Shown here: positions 51,118-59,285 of the stretch, in pieces | Layout: each line of letters begins with the position of its first letter | Position numbering within the stretch: position 1 is the first letter of the stretch | NCBI RefSeq assembly: GCF_026340465.1 | Contig: NZ_JAPEPC010000001.1 | Coordinates: forward strand, 7,145,501-7,209,500 | Direction of reading: 5' to 3' | Source of the DNA: Streptomyces sp. NBC_01306 | GTDB taxonomy: Bacteria; Actinomycetota; Actinomycetes; Streptomycetales; Streptomycetaceae | Length of the DNA: 64,000 bases | Program-made: the position numbers and the translations under genes | The notes under the pieces: model-generated | Seen by the model: only the letters and a program-made list of their open reading frames with translations | What the model was told of the DNA's origin: nothing | Databases searched by the model: none

Positions 51118-52566
51118 CTACGGGGTGCCGACGCGGGCGATCAGCACACAGGAGTCTTCCTGGCGTTCCGTGTGGCCGTACTGCTCGACGATCATGCGCA
51201 TGCACTCCTGTGCGGTGCCGGCACCGGCGAACCGCGGTGCCAGTGCGAGCAGTCCGTCCTCGCCCGGTGCGTCCGCGCCGTGCGCGGTCAGTCCGCCGGT
51301 GTGCAGGACCAGCACGTCCCCGGTCCGCAGCTGCTCCTGCGCCTGTCCGTACGCCGTCCCGGGCATCGCTCCGAGCAGCACTCCGCTCGGCGGCGTGAGG
51401 GCGCACCCCGTTCCCCCGCGGAAGAGCAGGGGGGCGGGGTGCCCCGACTGGGCCCAGGCCAGGGTCTGTTCGACGGGGTCGTAACGGCAGCACACCGAGC
51501 TGCCCAGCGCGGGCTGCGCGGACGCTTCCAGAAGTTCGTTGAGATGACCCATGAGGGCGCCGGGGGCGATCCCGGCCACCGCCATTCCCCGCAGCGCGCC
51601 CAGCAGCATCGCCATCGCGGAGGTGGCACCCACGCCGTGGCCTGTCAGGTCCCCCACGGTGAGGAGCGACTGGCCGTCGGGGAGTGCCATCGCGTCGTAC
51701 CAGTCGCCGCCGATACGGGAGGGCGCGGCGGACGGCAGATAGTGCGCCGCCAGGTCGAGTGCCGCCGGGCCGCCCTGCGGAAGCCGTACCGGGCCGCGCC
51801 AGGGCGGCAGTACGGCCTCCTGTAACTCGACGGCGACCTGGCGCTCGGTGCTGGCGATCCGCTCCCGGCGCTGGAGCGAGTCCTCCGTCTCGCGCACCGT
51901 GCGTTCACTGCGCCGCAGATCGCTGACATCGCGCAGTACGGCCCACATGGACGCCGTGCAGCCGTCGCTGTCGAGAACGGGCTCGCCCATCATGTGCAGG
52001 GTGCGGACGGTCGAGTCGGGGCGCCTGATCCGGAATTCGCCGTCGATCGGCTTCCCGTCGACCAGGCAGTCGGTGACCATCGCGGTGAGCCGCGTCTGGT
52101 CGTCGGGCAGTACCACGGAGGGGAGTTCGTCCAGGGAGAGCGGCCCGCTCTCCGGCGGGCGGCCGAAGATCTGGTACAGCTCGTCCGACCAGCTGACCTC
52201 GTCGGTGAGGAGATTCCAGTCCGCGCTGCCCACCCGGCTGAGCAGCGACGCCGGCCCGCCGCCGGACCCGGGGTGGGCATGGGCGCCGTGCCCGGAGGGT
52301 TCACCCGCGAACGGCTCCGCCCCGGCCGCCGGCAGCCCTTCCTTGAGCTGTCCCAGATGCGTGCCCAGATCGTCGAGGTGGTGGACGGCCAGGTCGCACA
52401 GCGCGCGCTGCCAGCGGCCCTGCACATCGTCGTCGTCCGCGCCGGCGTCACGCCGCACGGCGTCCATGTCCCCGCGCAGCAGGCGGGTCCGGGTGATGAG
52501 CGCGTCAACCGTGCCCCGCTCGGGTGGCTGGGGGGCGGGACGGTCCGCGAACACATGGGACGGCAT
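51118..52566 (-). CDS. PAS-domain PP2C/SpoIIE-type protein phosphatase
   Basis: A 482-residue signalling protein. Residues about 115-240 form a PAS fold (WNLLTDEVSWSDELYQIFG, GEFRIRRPDSTVRTLHMMGEP), followed by a short coiled coil and a C-terminal SpoIIE/RsbU phosphatase domain (SRIGGDWYDAMALPDGQSLLTVGDLTGHG, with metal-binding Asp residues; DVLVLHTGGLTAHG; EDSCVLIARV). Such proteins dephosphorylate anti-sigma-factor antagonists. The ATG at 52566 has CGGAG upstream and is preferred to the longer frame. No partner gene is adjacent. Confidence 0.88.
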   Translation of the reverse strand: MPSHVFADRPAPQPPERGTVDALITRTRLLRGDMDAVRRDAGADDDDVQGRWQRALCDLAVHHLDDLGTHLGQLKEGLPAAGAEPFAGEPSGHGAHAHPGSGGGPASLLSRVGSADWNLLTDEVSWSDELYQIFGRPPESGPLSLDELPSVVLPDDQTRLTAMVTDCLVDGKPIDGEFRIRRPDSTVRTLHMMGEPVLDSDGCTASMWAVLRDVSDLRRSERTVRETEDSLQRRERIASTERQVAVELQEAVLPPWRGPVRLPQGGPAALDLAAHYLPSAAPSRIGGDWYDAMALPDGQSLLTVGDLTGHGVGATSAMAMLLGALRGMAVAGIAPGALMGHLNELLEASAQPALGSSVCCRYDPVEQTLAWAQSGHPAPLLFRGGTGCALTPPSGVLLGAMPGTAYGQAQEQLRTGDVLVLHTGGLTAHGADAPGEDGLLALAPRFAGAGTAQECMRMIVEQYGHTERQEDSCVLIARVGTP

Positions 52567-53207
52567 GACGTACTCCGATACGGGCGCGGCGCGGCCAGGG
52601 CTGCGGGATGGACCGGTTACGACTGTTGCACAGGGAGCGAAGGCCCGTAAGGGAATTGGCAACACTCGATGCGGTGGTGCTTCTGGCATATGTCACCGGC
52701 TCGACGGGGGTGGGGCGGTGCCGGGGCGGGCCTCCGAGGCCCGGCGGCGCTGGGTGTCGCGTCTCACATACTCTGCCCGGTTGGGGATGGAACATCCAGG
52801 CTTGGTTCCCCGTTCCCCTTTATGTGGGAACGGAGCGGAGCGCCCAGGCGCCGACCCTCCGTCCCCGCGTACGGACCGCCCCGGCTGGCCTCCCCCGACC
52901 AGCCGGGGCTCTTCTGTATCCGGCGCGGTATCCCCTTGCGTGTCCGGTGCTGTATCCCGTTCCGCATGGCGTTCCGTATGGCGTGCGACCGGAATCATTT
53001 CGGCCATGGTCGACAGGGAATATGCCAGAGATATGGCCAGAACCCTATGGTGACAATGCGCCCGGAGTGACGATACTCGTTGACTGTGAAGGTTGAATTC
53101 CGCTCGATTCAACCGTGATCCACCAGCGAAAGGCCCGCACTTTCCGGCCGGGGATCGACCGGTCCTGGAGTGGGGCCCTGGCCGCGAACTGCCCTGGGGG
53201 AGTGGCT
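52567..53207. other. 640-bp gene-free region with two hairpins
   Basis: No convincing gene is present. Hairpin 1: CCGTTCCC (52810-52817) pairs with GGGAACGG (52826-52833), loop of eight. Hairpin 2: CCCCGGCTGG (52879-52888) pairs with CCAGCCGGGG (52899-52908), followed by CTCTTCTG, a terminator-like end. GTTCCGCATGGC and GTTCCGTATGGC repeat at 52959-52982. GGTTGAAT (53091-53098) pairs with ATTCAACC (53107-53114), possibly an operator for the next gene. A plus-strand RNA of 100-200 nt ending at about 52916 is possible. Confidence 0.4.
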
Positions 53208-53774
53208 GTGCACGACGAATTCCTGTGCCATGTCACCGCGTACGGAGTCTGCGGTGGACGACGCGTCGGTGTGCCGCTCGGCACCTATCGCGCGCCCACT
53301 CTCCCGCTGGCCCTGTGGTGGCTGCGGGACCGGGCGACCTGGATCGCGGAACGGCTGGATCCCAGCCCCGGCCGTGACTGCTTCCCGGTCCGGGCGCTCT
53401 TCGAACTGCCCGCCGACGCCCCCGACGTACCAGGTGCTCTCCGCGCCTGGCGGGACGGCGGACCGCAACAGGACAAGGCCGCCGAAGTGCTGGCCGGCGG
53501 CGGTCTCATGCGATTCGCGATCAATGACGACACCACCGAGTACGAACTGCTCGCGGAATCGGTCGACGCACTGCGGATGCAGCGCGCAATTCCTTCGCTC
53601 GCCCCGGCGGGCGCCGAATCCGTACCGGAACACCGCAGCCCTCTGTCGGTGCATACGCAGGGCAGAGGGCGCGGTGACTTCGGTAATCCGCACCTGGCGG
53701 GTCTTCCCTCGGGGGCCGTTCTGCTGGCCACGCTGGACAGCTCCACCGTGGTCTTCAGCTCTGCGGCAGGATGA
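53208..53774 (+). CDS. Hypothetical protein
   Basis: A protein of about 188 residues beginning VHDEFLCHVTAYGVCGGRRV and containing LPLALWWLRDRATWIAERL, LMRFAINDDTTEYELLAESV and a C-terminal LPSGAVLLATLDSSTVVFS. It shows no recognised motif. The GTG at 53208 is chosen because GGGGGAG lies just upstream; GTG 53202 and ATG 53115 are alternatives. The final 20 bases overlap the convergent alcohol dehydrogenase gene. An inverted repeat at 53091-53114 lies in its likely promoter. Confidence 0.65.
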   Translation: MHDEFLCHVTAYGVCGGRRVGVPLGTYRAPTLPLALWWLRDRATWIAERLDPSPGRDCFPVRALFELPADAPDVPGALRAWRDGGPQQDKAAEVLAGGGLMRFAINDDTTEYELLAESVDALRMQRAIPSLAPAGAESVPEHRSPLSVHTQGRGRGDFGNPHLAGLPSGAVLLATLDSSTVVFSSAAG

Positions 53775-54795
53775 CCGCGCGTCCCTTGATCTGTCCGGCG
53801 TGCAGCCTCTCGTAGGCGAGCGGGGCTTCGTCGATCGAGTACGTCTCCACATGGACGTCCACCGATCCGGCGCGCGCCAGATCGAGCACCTCGGTGAGTT
53901 CCGAGCGCGAGCCCCAGTAGGGCGCGGCCACCGACACCTCGAAGGCGAGTGTGCCGAAGCCGACCGGCAGCGTGCCGCCGCCGATCCCGACCAGCGCGAC
54001 ATCGGCCTCGATACCGGCCACCGCACCGGCCAGTGCCACCGTGGCGGGGACGCCCACGAAGTCGAAGACGGCCTGGGCGCCGAGCCCGCCGGTCAGCGCA
54101 CGGACCTTGCCGGCCGCGTGCTCGTCGGAGAGCACCGCCTCGTGGGCGCCCACCGTCTTCGCCAGCGCGAGCTTGTCCTCCGTGACATCGAGCGCCACGA
54201 CCCGCGCTGCGGACATCGCCCGCAGCAGCTGGATGGCCACGTGCCCGAGCCCGCCGGTACCGATGACCACAGCGGTGGAGCCGGGGGTGAGCTTCGCCAG
54301 CGAGCGCTTGATGGCGTGGTACGGAGTCAGACCGGCATCGGTGAGCGGCACGGCCCCGACCGGATCGAGGTCGCCGAGCGGCACCAGATGGCGCGGGCTG
54401 TCCACGATCATGTACTCGGCCATCGCGCCGGGGGAACCCAGGCCGGGCGGGCGGATGCCGAGTTCGGCGGCGCGCAGGCAGTAGTTCTCCTTGCCCTCGG
54501 CGCACTTGATACAGGTGCCGCAGCCCCACGGCCCGTAGACCGCGACGGACTCGCCCTCGGTGAGGCCGGTGACACCGGCGCCCAGCGCGGCGACCGTGCC
54601 GGCCCCCTCGTGCCCGAGAGTGAGCGGCAGGTCGTACGGCAGGCTCTCCGCGGGCCGGCTCATCACGGCGATGTCGGAGTGGCAGACGCCAGCGGCGGTG
54701 ACCTTCAGGAGGACCTGTCCCGGTCCCGGCTCGGGGTCGGGGACGGTGACGACCTCGGGTGCGGCGCCGACGGTGCGGTACTGAACTGCTTTCAT
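53755..54795 (-). CDS. Zinc-dependent alcohol dehydrogenase
   Basis: A 346-residue MDR-superfamily dehydrogenase. The catalytic zinc site is AAGVCHSDIAVM and LGHEGAGTV, the structural zinc lobe CGTCIKCAEGKENYC, the NAD motif VIGTGGLGHVAIQLL. It should oxidise an alcohol using NAD+. A GAGGAG ribosome-binding site precedes the ATG. It lies 60 bases downstream of the SDR and TetR genes on the same strand and probably forms one unit with them. Confidence 0.9.
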   Translation of the reverse strand: MKAVQYRTVGAAPEVVTVPDPEPGPGQVLLKVTAAGVCHSDIAVMSRPAESLPYDLPLTLGHEGAGTVAALGAGVTGLTEGESVAVYGPWGCGTCIKCAEGKENYCLRAAELGIRPPGLGSPGAMAEYMIVDSPRHLVPLGDLDPVGAVPLTDAGLTPYHAIKRSLAKLTPGSTAVVIGTGGLGHVAIQLLRAMSAARVVALDVTEDKLALAKTVGAHEAVLSDEHAAGKVRALTGGLGAQAVFDFVGVPATVALAGAVAGIEADVALVGIGGGTLPVGFGTLAFEVSVAAPYWGSRSELTEVLDLARAGSVDVHVETYSIDEAPLAYERLHAGQIKGRAVILPQS

Positions 54796-54855
54796 GGTGT
54801 GCTCCTCAGCTGAGCAGCGGGCCCGCCCCCGGTGTCGGCCCGCCGCGGTGATCGG

Positions 54856-55623
54856 TCAGCGCGCGGCGTAGCCGCCGTCGACGAGGTGGTAGCTGCCGTG
54901 GATGAACGAGGCGCGGTCCGAGAGCAGGAACGCCGTCAGCTCCGCCACTTCGTCGGCCGTCCCCAGACGGCCCGCCGGGTGCAGCGAGACGAGCTGCTCC
55001 CGCATCGGGTTTTCGGTGCCGTGCAGCAGCGGGGTGTCGATGAAGCCAGGACCGACGGCGTTGACGCGGATGTTCTGTGCGGCGTATTCGAGCGCCGCGG
55101 TCTTCGTCAGCCCGACGACGCCGTGCTTGGCGGCGACATAGGCGGGGGATCCCGCGAAACCGTTGGTGCCGAGGATGGAAGCCATGTTGACGATCGCGCC
55201 GCCGCCCGCCGCGAGCATCGCGGGCAGCTCGTACTTGAGCGAGTAGAAGACGCCGTTGAGGTTGGTGTCGATGACGCGCTGCCAGTCGGCCACCTCGTAC
55301 TCACCGGTCGGCCGGCTATGGCCGCCGATCCCGGCGTTGTTCACGGCGAGGTGCAGTGCGCCGAAGGTGTCGGTGGAGTGCCGCACGGCACGCTCCACCG
55401 ACGCGGGGTCGGTGACGTCCACGGTGACGGCGGTGGCGCGGGCCCCGGACGCCTCAAGACCGGCGGCGGCCTTGCGGGCGCCTTCCTCGTTGTAGTCGGC
55501 CACGACGACCGCGGCGCCGCCGCGGGCGAGCCGGCCGGCGATGGCCAGGCCGATGCCGGACGCGCCGCCGGTGACCAGCGCGGTCCGGCCGGCGAACTCA
55601 TCTGTGGGGGTGGTGTTGCTCAT
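54856..55623 (-). CDS. Short-chain dehydrogenase/reductase
   Basis: A 255-residue classical SDR. The cofactor motif is TGGASGIG, followed by NNAG; the active site is NMAS and YVAAKHG. The acidic VVADYNEEGARK after the second strand suggests NAD preference. It is located between the TetR gene and the zinc alcohol dehydrogenase on the same strand, so the three may process one alcohol or keto compound. AAGGAA precedes the ATG. Confidence 0.92.
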   Translation of the reverse strand: MSNTTPTDEFAGRTALVTGGASGIGLAIAGRLARGGAAVVVADYNEEGARKAAAGLEASGARATAVTVDVTDPASVERAVRHSTDTFGALHLAVNNAGIGGHSRPTGEYEVADWQRVIDTNLNGVFYSLKYELPAMLAAGGGAIVNMASILGTNGFAGSPAYVAAKHGVVGLTKTAALEYAAQNIRVNAVGPGFIDTPLLHGTENPMREQLVSLHPAGRLGTADEVAELTAFLLSDRASFIHGSYHLVDGGYAAR

Positions 55624-55662
55624 GGTGCCTGTGTTCCTTTCGTGCTGTGCGCCGCGGTGGCG

Positions 55663-56283
55663 TCACGACAGAGGCAGTTCGCCGGTGAGTGCGGCGAACG
55701 CGGCATGAACGAGGCCGGGGAGAGCGTCCTGGCGGGAGCCCCGGACCCAGGCGGACTGGGCCGCCACGAGGGCCCCCGCACCCACGGCCACCAGAACGGC
55801 GGGGCGCAGGTCGTGCTCGTCGCGGATGCCCATCCGGGCGGCCAGGATCCGGATCGAGTCCGCCTGGGCCTCCACCCGGATGTGCTGGAAGGCCGCGTAC
55901 AGCGTCGGCTCGCCGTCCGCGATCCGCATGAGTTCGAAGATCCTCGGGCGCCGGTGCCAGGCCGGGTGTGCGTCGTCCGTGAGCCAGTCGTCCACCGCGT
56001 TGCGGTAGGCCGCGAGCGGGGTCTCTTCGGCCGGCCGCCCGCTGAGGGCGGCGTTGATCCGGTCGCCGTCGGCCCGTACGGAGTCCAGCACCGCGTCCTC
56101 CTTGCTGGAGAAATACCGGCTGAACGTCCGGCGGGCGACGTCGGCGCGGTCGGCGATGTCCTCGACCGTGACGGCCTTGAGCCCACGGTCGCACACGAGG
56201 GTGCAGGCGGCTTCCGCAAGCGCTTCACGGGTGCGGCGGGCCTTGCGGCTCCGCCGGTCGTCGGTGGTTCCCGCATCGTTCAT
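55663..56283 (-). CDS. TetR-family transcriptional regulator
   Basis: A 206-residue regulator with helix-turn-helix VTVEDIADRADVARRTFSRYFSSKE. The C-terminal part resembles TetR_C proteins (PAEETPLAAYRNAVDDWL). The ATG at 56283 is used; an ATG at 56298 would add five residues. It is first in an apparent unit with the SDR and alcohol dehydrogenase genes, and a strong palindrome lies immediately upstream, so it is probably autoregulated and represses the dehydrogenases. Confidence 0.87.
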   Translation of the reverse strand: MNDAGTTDDRRSRKARRTREALAEAACTLVCDRGLKAVTVEDIADRADVARRTFSRYFSSKEDAVLDSVRADGDRINAALSGRPAEETPLAAYRNAVDDWLTDDAHPAWHRRPRIFELMRIADGEPTLYAAFQHIRVEAQADSIRILAARMGIRDEHDLRPAVLVAVGAGALVAAQSAWVRGSRQDALPGLVHAAFAALTGELPLS

Positions 56284-56302
56284 ACATGCACCGTACACCT
56301 AA

Positions 56303-56340
56303 AAATGTCCCACTGGGACATGATGCCCAGTGGGACATTT
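56303..56340. promoter_or_regulatory. 15-bp perfect inverted repeat upstream of the TetR gene
   Basis: AAATGTCCCACTGGG (56303-56317) pairs exactly with CCCAGTGGGACATTT (56326-56340) around eight bases. The left arm itself contains TGTCCCA-C-TGGGACA, a smaller dyad (56306-56320). It lies 20 bases before the TetR start and after the chitinase stop (56418 on the minus strand), so it may be an operator, a terminator or both. Confidence 0.6.
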
Positions 56341-56417
56341 CTGCGTGCACGGGTGCGCTCAAGTGCTCCGGTGCTGCTCGGGCGGGCCGGGGTTCCGGCG
56401 TTGCGGGCGGTGCCCGG

Positions 56418-57674
56418 TCAGCAGGCTCCCTTGTCCCGCCAGGCGCCCCAGTCGCCCGTGGTCCCCGGCTCCTCGTTCTGGGTCCACCACTGGGCCTGCC
56501 AGGTGTGTCCGCCGTGGGAGACCGTGTCGCCGCCCGTGTAGGTCGCGGTGCTGCTCCAGGCGGCCGCGGTGCAGGTGCCGCCGGGCGGTGTGGGGGAGGT
56601 GGAGACGGGTGGTGTCGTCGGAGGTGTGGTGGGTGGTGTTGCCCCGGCGAACGTCACCGCGTACTTGGCGAACTCCCAGTCCGTCTGCGGCACGCTGCTG
56701 CACGTTCCGGATGTGGTGCCGTTGTCCGGCGGGCTGCACTGGCGGTCGCGGTTGAGCGACCAGAAGGTGAAGCGGTCCATGTGGTGGCTGGTGGCGAAGT
56801 CCAGGACGGTCTGGAAGTCCGCCTGCTTGAAGTACTCGCCGGTGTCGCTGCGACCGTTCATGCCGGAGAAGCCCTCGTGGGCGTAGGCGGTCGCTTCGTC
56901 CCAGCCGAACGTGGACTGCAGGATGGTGTTGAAGTTGGTGAGCGCGCTCGTCTGCGAGGCGGCCCCGCTGAACCCCCCGTCGAAGGGCATGATCGAGAAG
57001 TTGTTGGGCGTGAACCCCTGCGACTTGGCCTCGTTCAGCATCTGCTTGCCGAACCAGCCGGTGCCGTCGGCCGTGCCCGCGGTGGTGACCGACACATACA
57101 GGCCGGGGTTGTTCTGCTGGAGGATCTTCGCCGCGCCGATCTCGTGCGCGACGGCCGCGGTGTTCTCGTACTCCGGCTCCTCCAGGTCGAAGTCGATCGC
57201 CTTCAGCTGGTACTTGGTGATGACCTGCTGGTACGCGGCGGCAGTCGATGCCGCGTCGGAGCATGCCTGGCCGAGCTTGGTGCCGCCGTACCCGCCGATG
57301 GAGACTGAGACGTCGCCGCCCTTGGCGCGGATCGAGCTGATGACGGAGCCCACCGCAGTGTCGGACGACACGGCAGATGTGCCACCCCAAGTCGGGCTGC
57401 AGCCCCCGCCGTTGGGGGCCAGGATGAACGCGAGCTGGAAGGCCTTGAGTCCGGTGGCGTCCATGATGGCACCGGCGTCGGGCGGGTTGTTGTCGGTGGG
57501 CATGAGGTAAGGGGCCGCCGCGTACCAGCGGTTGCTGAGCGCGGTGGCCCCGTTGGTGCCGGCGCCGGTGGTCGCTCCGGCCGCCTGGCCGGTGCTGAAT
57601 GCGGCCAGCCCGGCGGCGGCCAGTGCGGCGGTCGCCACGCCGCAGAACAGGGCGCGGATGCGAATGCGTTTCAT
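56418..57674 (-). CDS. Secreted GH18 chitinase with C-terminal chitin-binding module
   Basis: A 418-residue exported chitinase. A Sec signal peptide (MKRIRIRALFCG) is followed by a GH18 domain with substrate-binding SIGGYGG and catalytic DFDLEEPE. A Pro/Thr linker (PPTTPPTTPPVSTSPTPPGG) leads to a CBM5/12-type module with WSSTATYTGGDTVSHGGHTW, WWTQNEEPGTTGDWGAW. It hydrolyses chitin outside the cell. AGGAG precedes the ATG. A DasR-like box is 64 bases upstream, as in other Streptomyces chitinase genes. Confidence 0.92.
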   Translation of the reverse strand: MKRIRIRALFCGVATAALAAAGLAAFSTGQAAGATTGAGTNGATALSNRWYAAAPYLMPTDNNPPDAGAIMDATGLKAFQLAFILAPNGGGCSPTWGGTSAVSSDTAVGSVISSIRAKGGDVSVSIGGYGGTKLGQACSDAASTAAAYQQVITKYQLKAIDFDLEEPEYENTAAVAHEIGAAKILQQNNPGLYVSVTTAGTADGTGWFGKQMLNEAKSQGFTPNNFSIMPFDGGFSGAASQTSALTNFNTILQSTFGWDEATAYAHEGFSGMNGRSDTGEYFKQADFQTVLDFATSHHMDRFTFWSLNRDRQCSPPDNGTTSGTCSSVPQTDWEFAKYAVTFAGATPPTTPPTTPPVSTSPTPPGGTCTAAAWSSTATYTGGDTVSHGGHTWQAQWWTQNEEPGTTGDWGAWRDKGAC

Positions 57675-57737
57675 CTGACGGTCTCCTGAGTGGGGGAGTG
57701 GCCGCCAGAATCGGTGCCTGTCGGGTGCGCGTCAACG

Positions 57738-57754
57738 ACTTGGACTAGACCATT
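57738..57754. promoter_or_regulatory. DasR-like site (dre) upstream of the chitinase gene
   Basis: On the minus strand the sequence reads AATGGTCTAGTCCAAGT, whose core TGGTCTAG-T-CCA matches the DasR/chitinase box with one core change. It ends 64 bases before the chitinase start, the expected promoter position. Confidence 0.7.
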
Positions 57755-57813
57755 GCCAATCCTTGGGGAACGCCGCTGCGGGGAAACGGCTTGAGCGGAG
57801 GGCCGGCGGGGCT

Positions 57814-58335
57814 TCAGTCCGCCGACAGCTCTTCACCGCACCGGGAGCAGAAACGCGCGCCGGACTCCTGCGCGAGGCGCCCGCAGCCGGGGCAGACCAG
57901 ATGGAGCAGACATGCCGCTTCGCCGCCTCCGTACTCGACGGCGGAGGAGGCGGAGGCGGAGGCGGCAGTGGGAGCGGGGCCGACGGTGAGGCCGGGGCGG
58001 CGGCGGTGCACGGTGAGGTAGCAGAGCCCGTCCGGTCCGGCGGTGAGCGAGCGCCGGACGCCGTGCGGCAGCCAGACGACCGCGCCCGGCGCCAGCTCCT
58101 GGCGTCCCCCGGCCGTCTCCAGCAGCCCGCCGCCGCCGACCACGCACACGAGCACGTCGAGGTCCGGTTCCACATGTCCGGCGACCTCGGCGTCCGGCGC
58201 CAGCCGGATCACGTTCGAGTCCAGCTGCCGCCCCGGCTCGGCCAGCCGCCAGAGCGCACCCCGGTCCCCGTCGGAGGCGTCGCGGACGAGGCGGGCGGTG
58301 TCGGTGACGACACCGGGGGCGGGGGTGCTGGACAA
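57814..58335 (-). CDS. Cupin-domain protein with C-terminal zinc ribbon
   Basis: A 173-residue two-domain protein. Residues about 35-110 form a cupin (VIRLAPDAEVAGHVEPDLDVLV, ELAPGAVVWLPHGVRR). An Ala/Ser linker is followed by a zinc ribbon (CPGCGRLAQESGARFCSRCG) near the C-terminus. It starts at a TTG with AGGAGG five bases upstream. The role may be ligand sensing or nucleic-acid/protein contact. No partner gene is adjacent. Confidence 0.72.
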   Translation of the reverse strand: MSSTPAPGVVTDTARLVRDASDGDRGALWRLAEPGRQLDSNVIRLAPDAEVAGHVEPDLDVLVCVVGGGGLLETAGGRQELAPGAVVWLPHGVRRSLTAGPDGLCYLTVHRRRPGLTVGPAPTAASASASSAVEYGGGEAACLLHLVCPGCGRLAQESGARFCSRCGEELSAD

Positions 58336-58397
58336 CGGATCCTCCTGCTGCGGACGTACGGCCGTCGCAGCGGAAATGCTACGCCCGCCCGGCGCAG

Positions 58398-58811
58398 TCA
58401 GGACCTGGTGAGCACCACCACGGGGATCTCACGCTCGGTCTTGGTCTGGTACTCGTCGTACGCGGGCCAGGCGGCAGCCATCTTCCGCCACATGTCCGGC
58501 TTCTCGCCGGGCTGCGCGGTCCGGGCGTGCGCAGTGAACCGGTCGCCCTTCACCTGCACCTGCACCTCGGGCTCCGCCTGGAGGTTCAGATACCAGGCCG
58601 GCGGCTGGTCGGAGCCGCCCTTGGAGGCGACGACCAGCACGTCGTCCCCGTACTCCTGGTAGATCAGCGGAGTGCTGCGCTGCTGGCCGCTCTTGCGGCC
58701 GGTGGTGGTCAGGATCAGGGTCGTCGTGCCCTGCCAGTCATGTCCCTCGGCGCCGTCGGTTGCGACGTAACGCTCGACATGCTCCTTGCCGAACAGCATC
58801 TCTGACCCCAT
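58398..58811 (-). CDS. Deazaflavin (F420)-dependent nitroreductase-family oxidoreductase
   Basis: A 137-residue protein of the split-barrel DDN/F420 family. Characteristic parts are TTTGRKSGQQRSTPLIYQEYGD and SKGGSDQPPAWYLNLQAEPEVQVQV. These enzymes use reduced F420 to reduce nitro compounds or quinones. The ATG at 58811 is used; the ATG at 58802 (MLFGKEH) has somewhat better ribosome-binding context. Confidence 0.87.
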   Translation of the reverse strand: MGSEMLFGKEHVERYVATDGAEGHDWQGTTTLILTTTGRKSGQQRSTPLIYQEYGDDVLVVASKGGSDQPPAWYLNLQAEPEVQVQVKGDRFTAHARTAQPGEKPDMWRKMAAAWPAYDEYQTKTEREIPVVVLTRS

Positions 58812-58868
58812 TCGTTGTCGGAATCCTCAGGTACTCCGGTGCCCAACCTACGCCGCTGCGAGGCTGGT

Positions 58869-59195
58869 TCAGCCGCCGACGCCCAGGCGCTCGGGCACGC
58901 TGCCGGGTGTGTCCAGCTGCTGTGTCGTGTCCTGGTGGAGCAGCCCGATCAGCCGGTCCGCCTCGGCGCGCGTCAGATGGAGGAGCATGGCGTCCTCGGG
59001 ATGCGCGGGACCGGGCGGGGCGATCACCAGCCGCGCGGTGCTCGCACCGGCCGAGTCGGTGGTGAAGGACGGCGGGAACGCCTGGCGCCAGTTGACGAGC
59101 GCGTCCCTGAGCCGGCCGTGCGGAGAGCTGAGATCGCGCGCGACCCAGCCTGTCGTCACCTGGGCGAGATGATCCAGTTTCTGAGAATTCGTCAC
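58869..59195 (-). CDS. Hypothetical protein
   Basis: A 108-residue soluble protein starting VTNSQKLDHLAQVTTGWVAR, with WRQAFPPSFTTDSAGASTARL and LHLTRAEADRLIGLLHQDT. It starts at GTG with GGAACG nearby. No domain is recognised. It stands alone between the F420-type oxidoreductase and the glutathione-transferase-like gene. Confidence 0.6.
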   Translation of the reverse strand: MTNSQKLDHLAQVTTGWVARDLSSPHGRLRDALVNWRQAFPPSFTTDSAGASTARLVIAPPGPAHPEDAMLLHLTRAEADRLIGLLHQDTTQQLDTPGSVPERLGVGG

Positions 59196-59285
59196 CGTTC
59201 CATAGTGGCCGCACGGCCGTTGGCGCGCTCGCTGGAGGCACGCGGAGGGGTGACGCCACCTGGCAGAGCCCTGCCGGGCCCCTCG

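Noticed and set aside
52693..53112. 139-codon minus-strand frame with HTERHAERDTAPDTQGD repeats
   Set aside because: No ribosome-binding site, low-complexity content arising from short DNA repeats, and overlap with hairpins.
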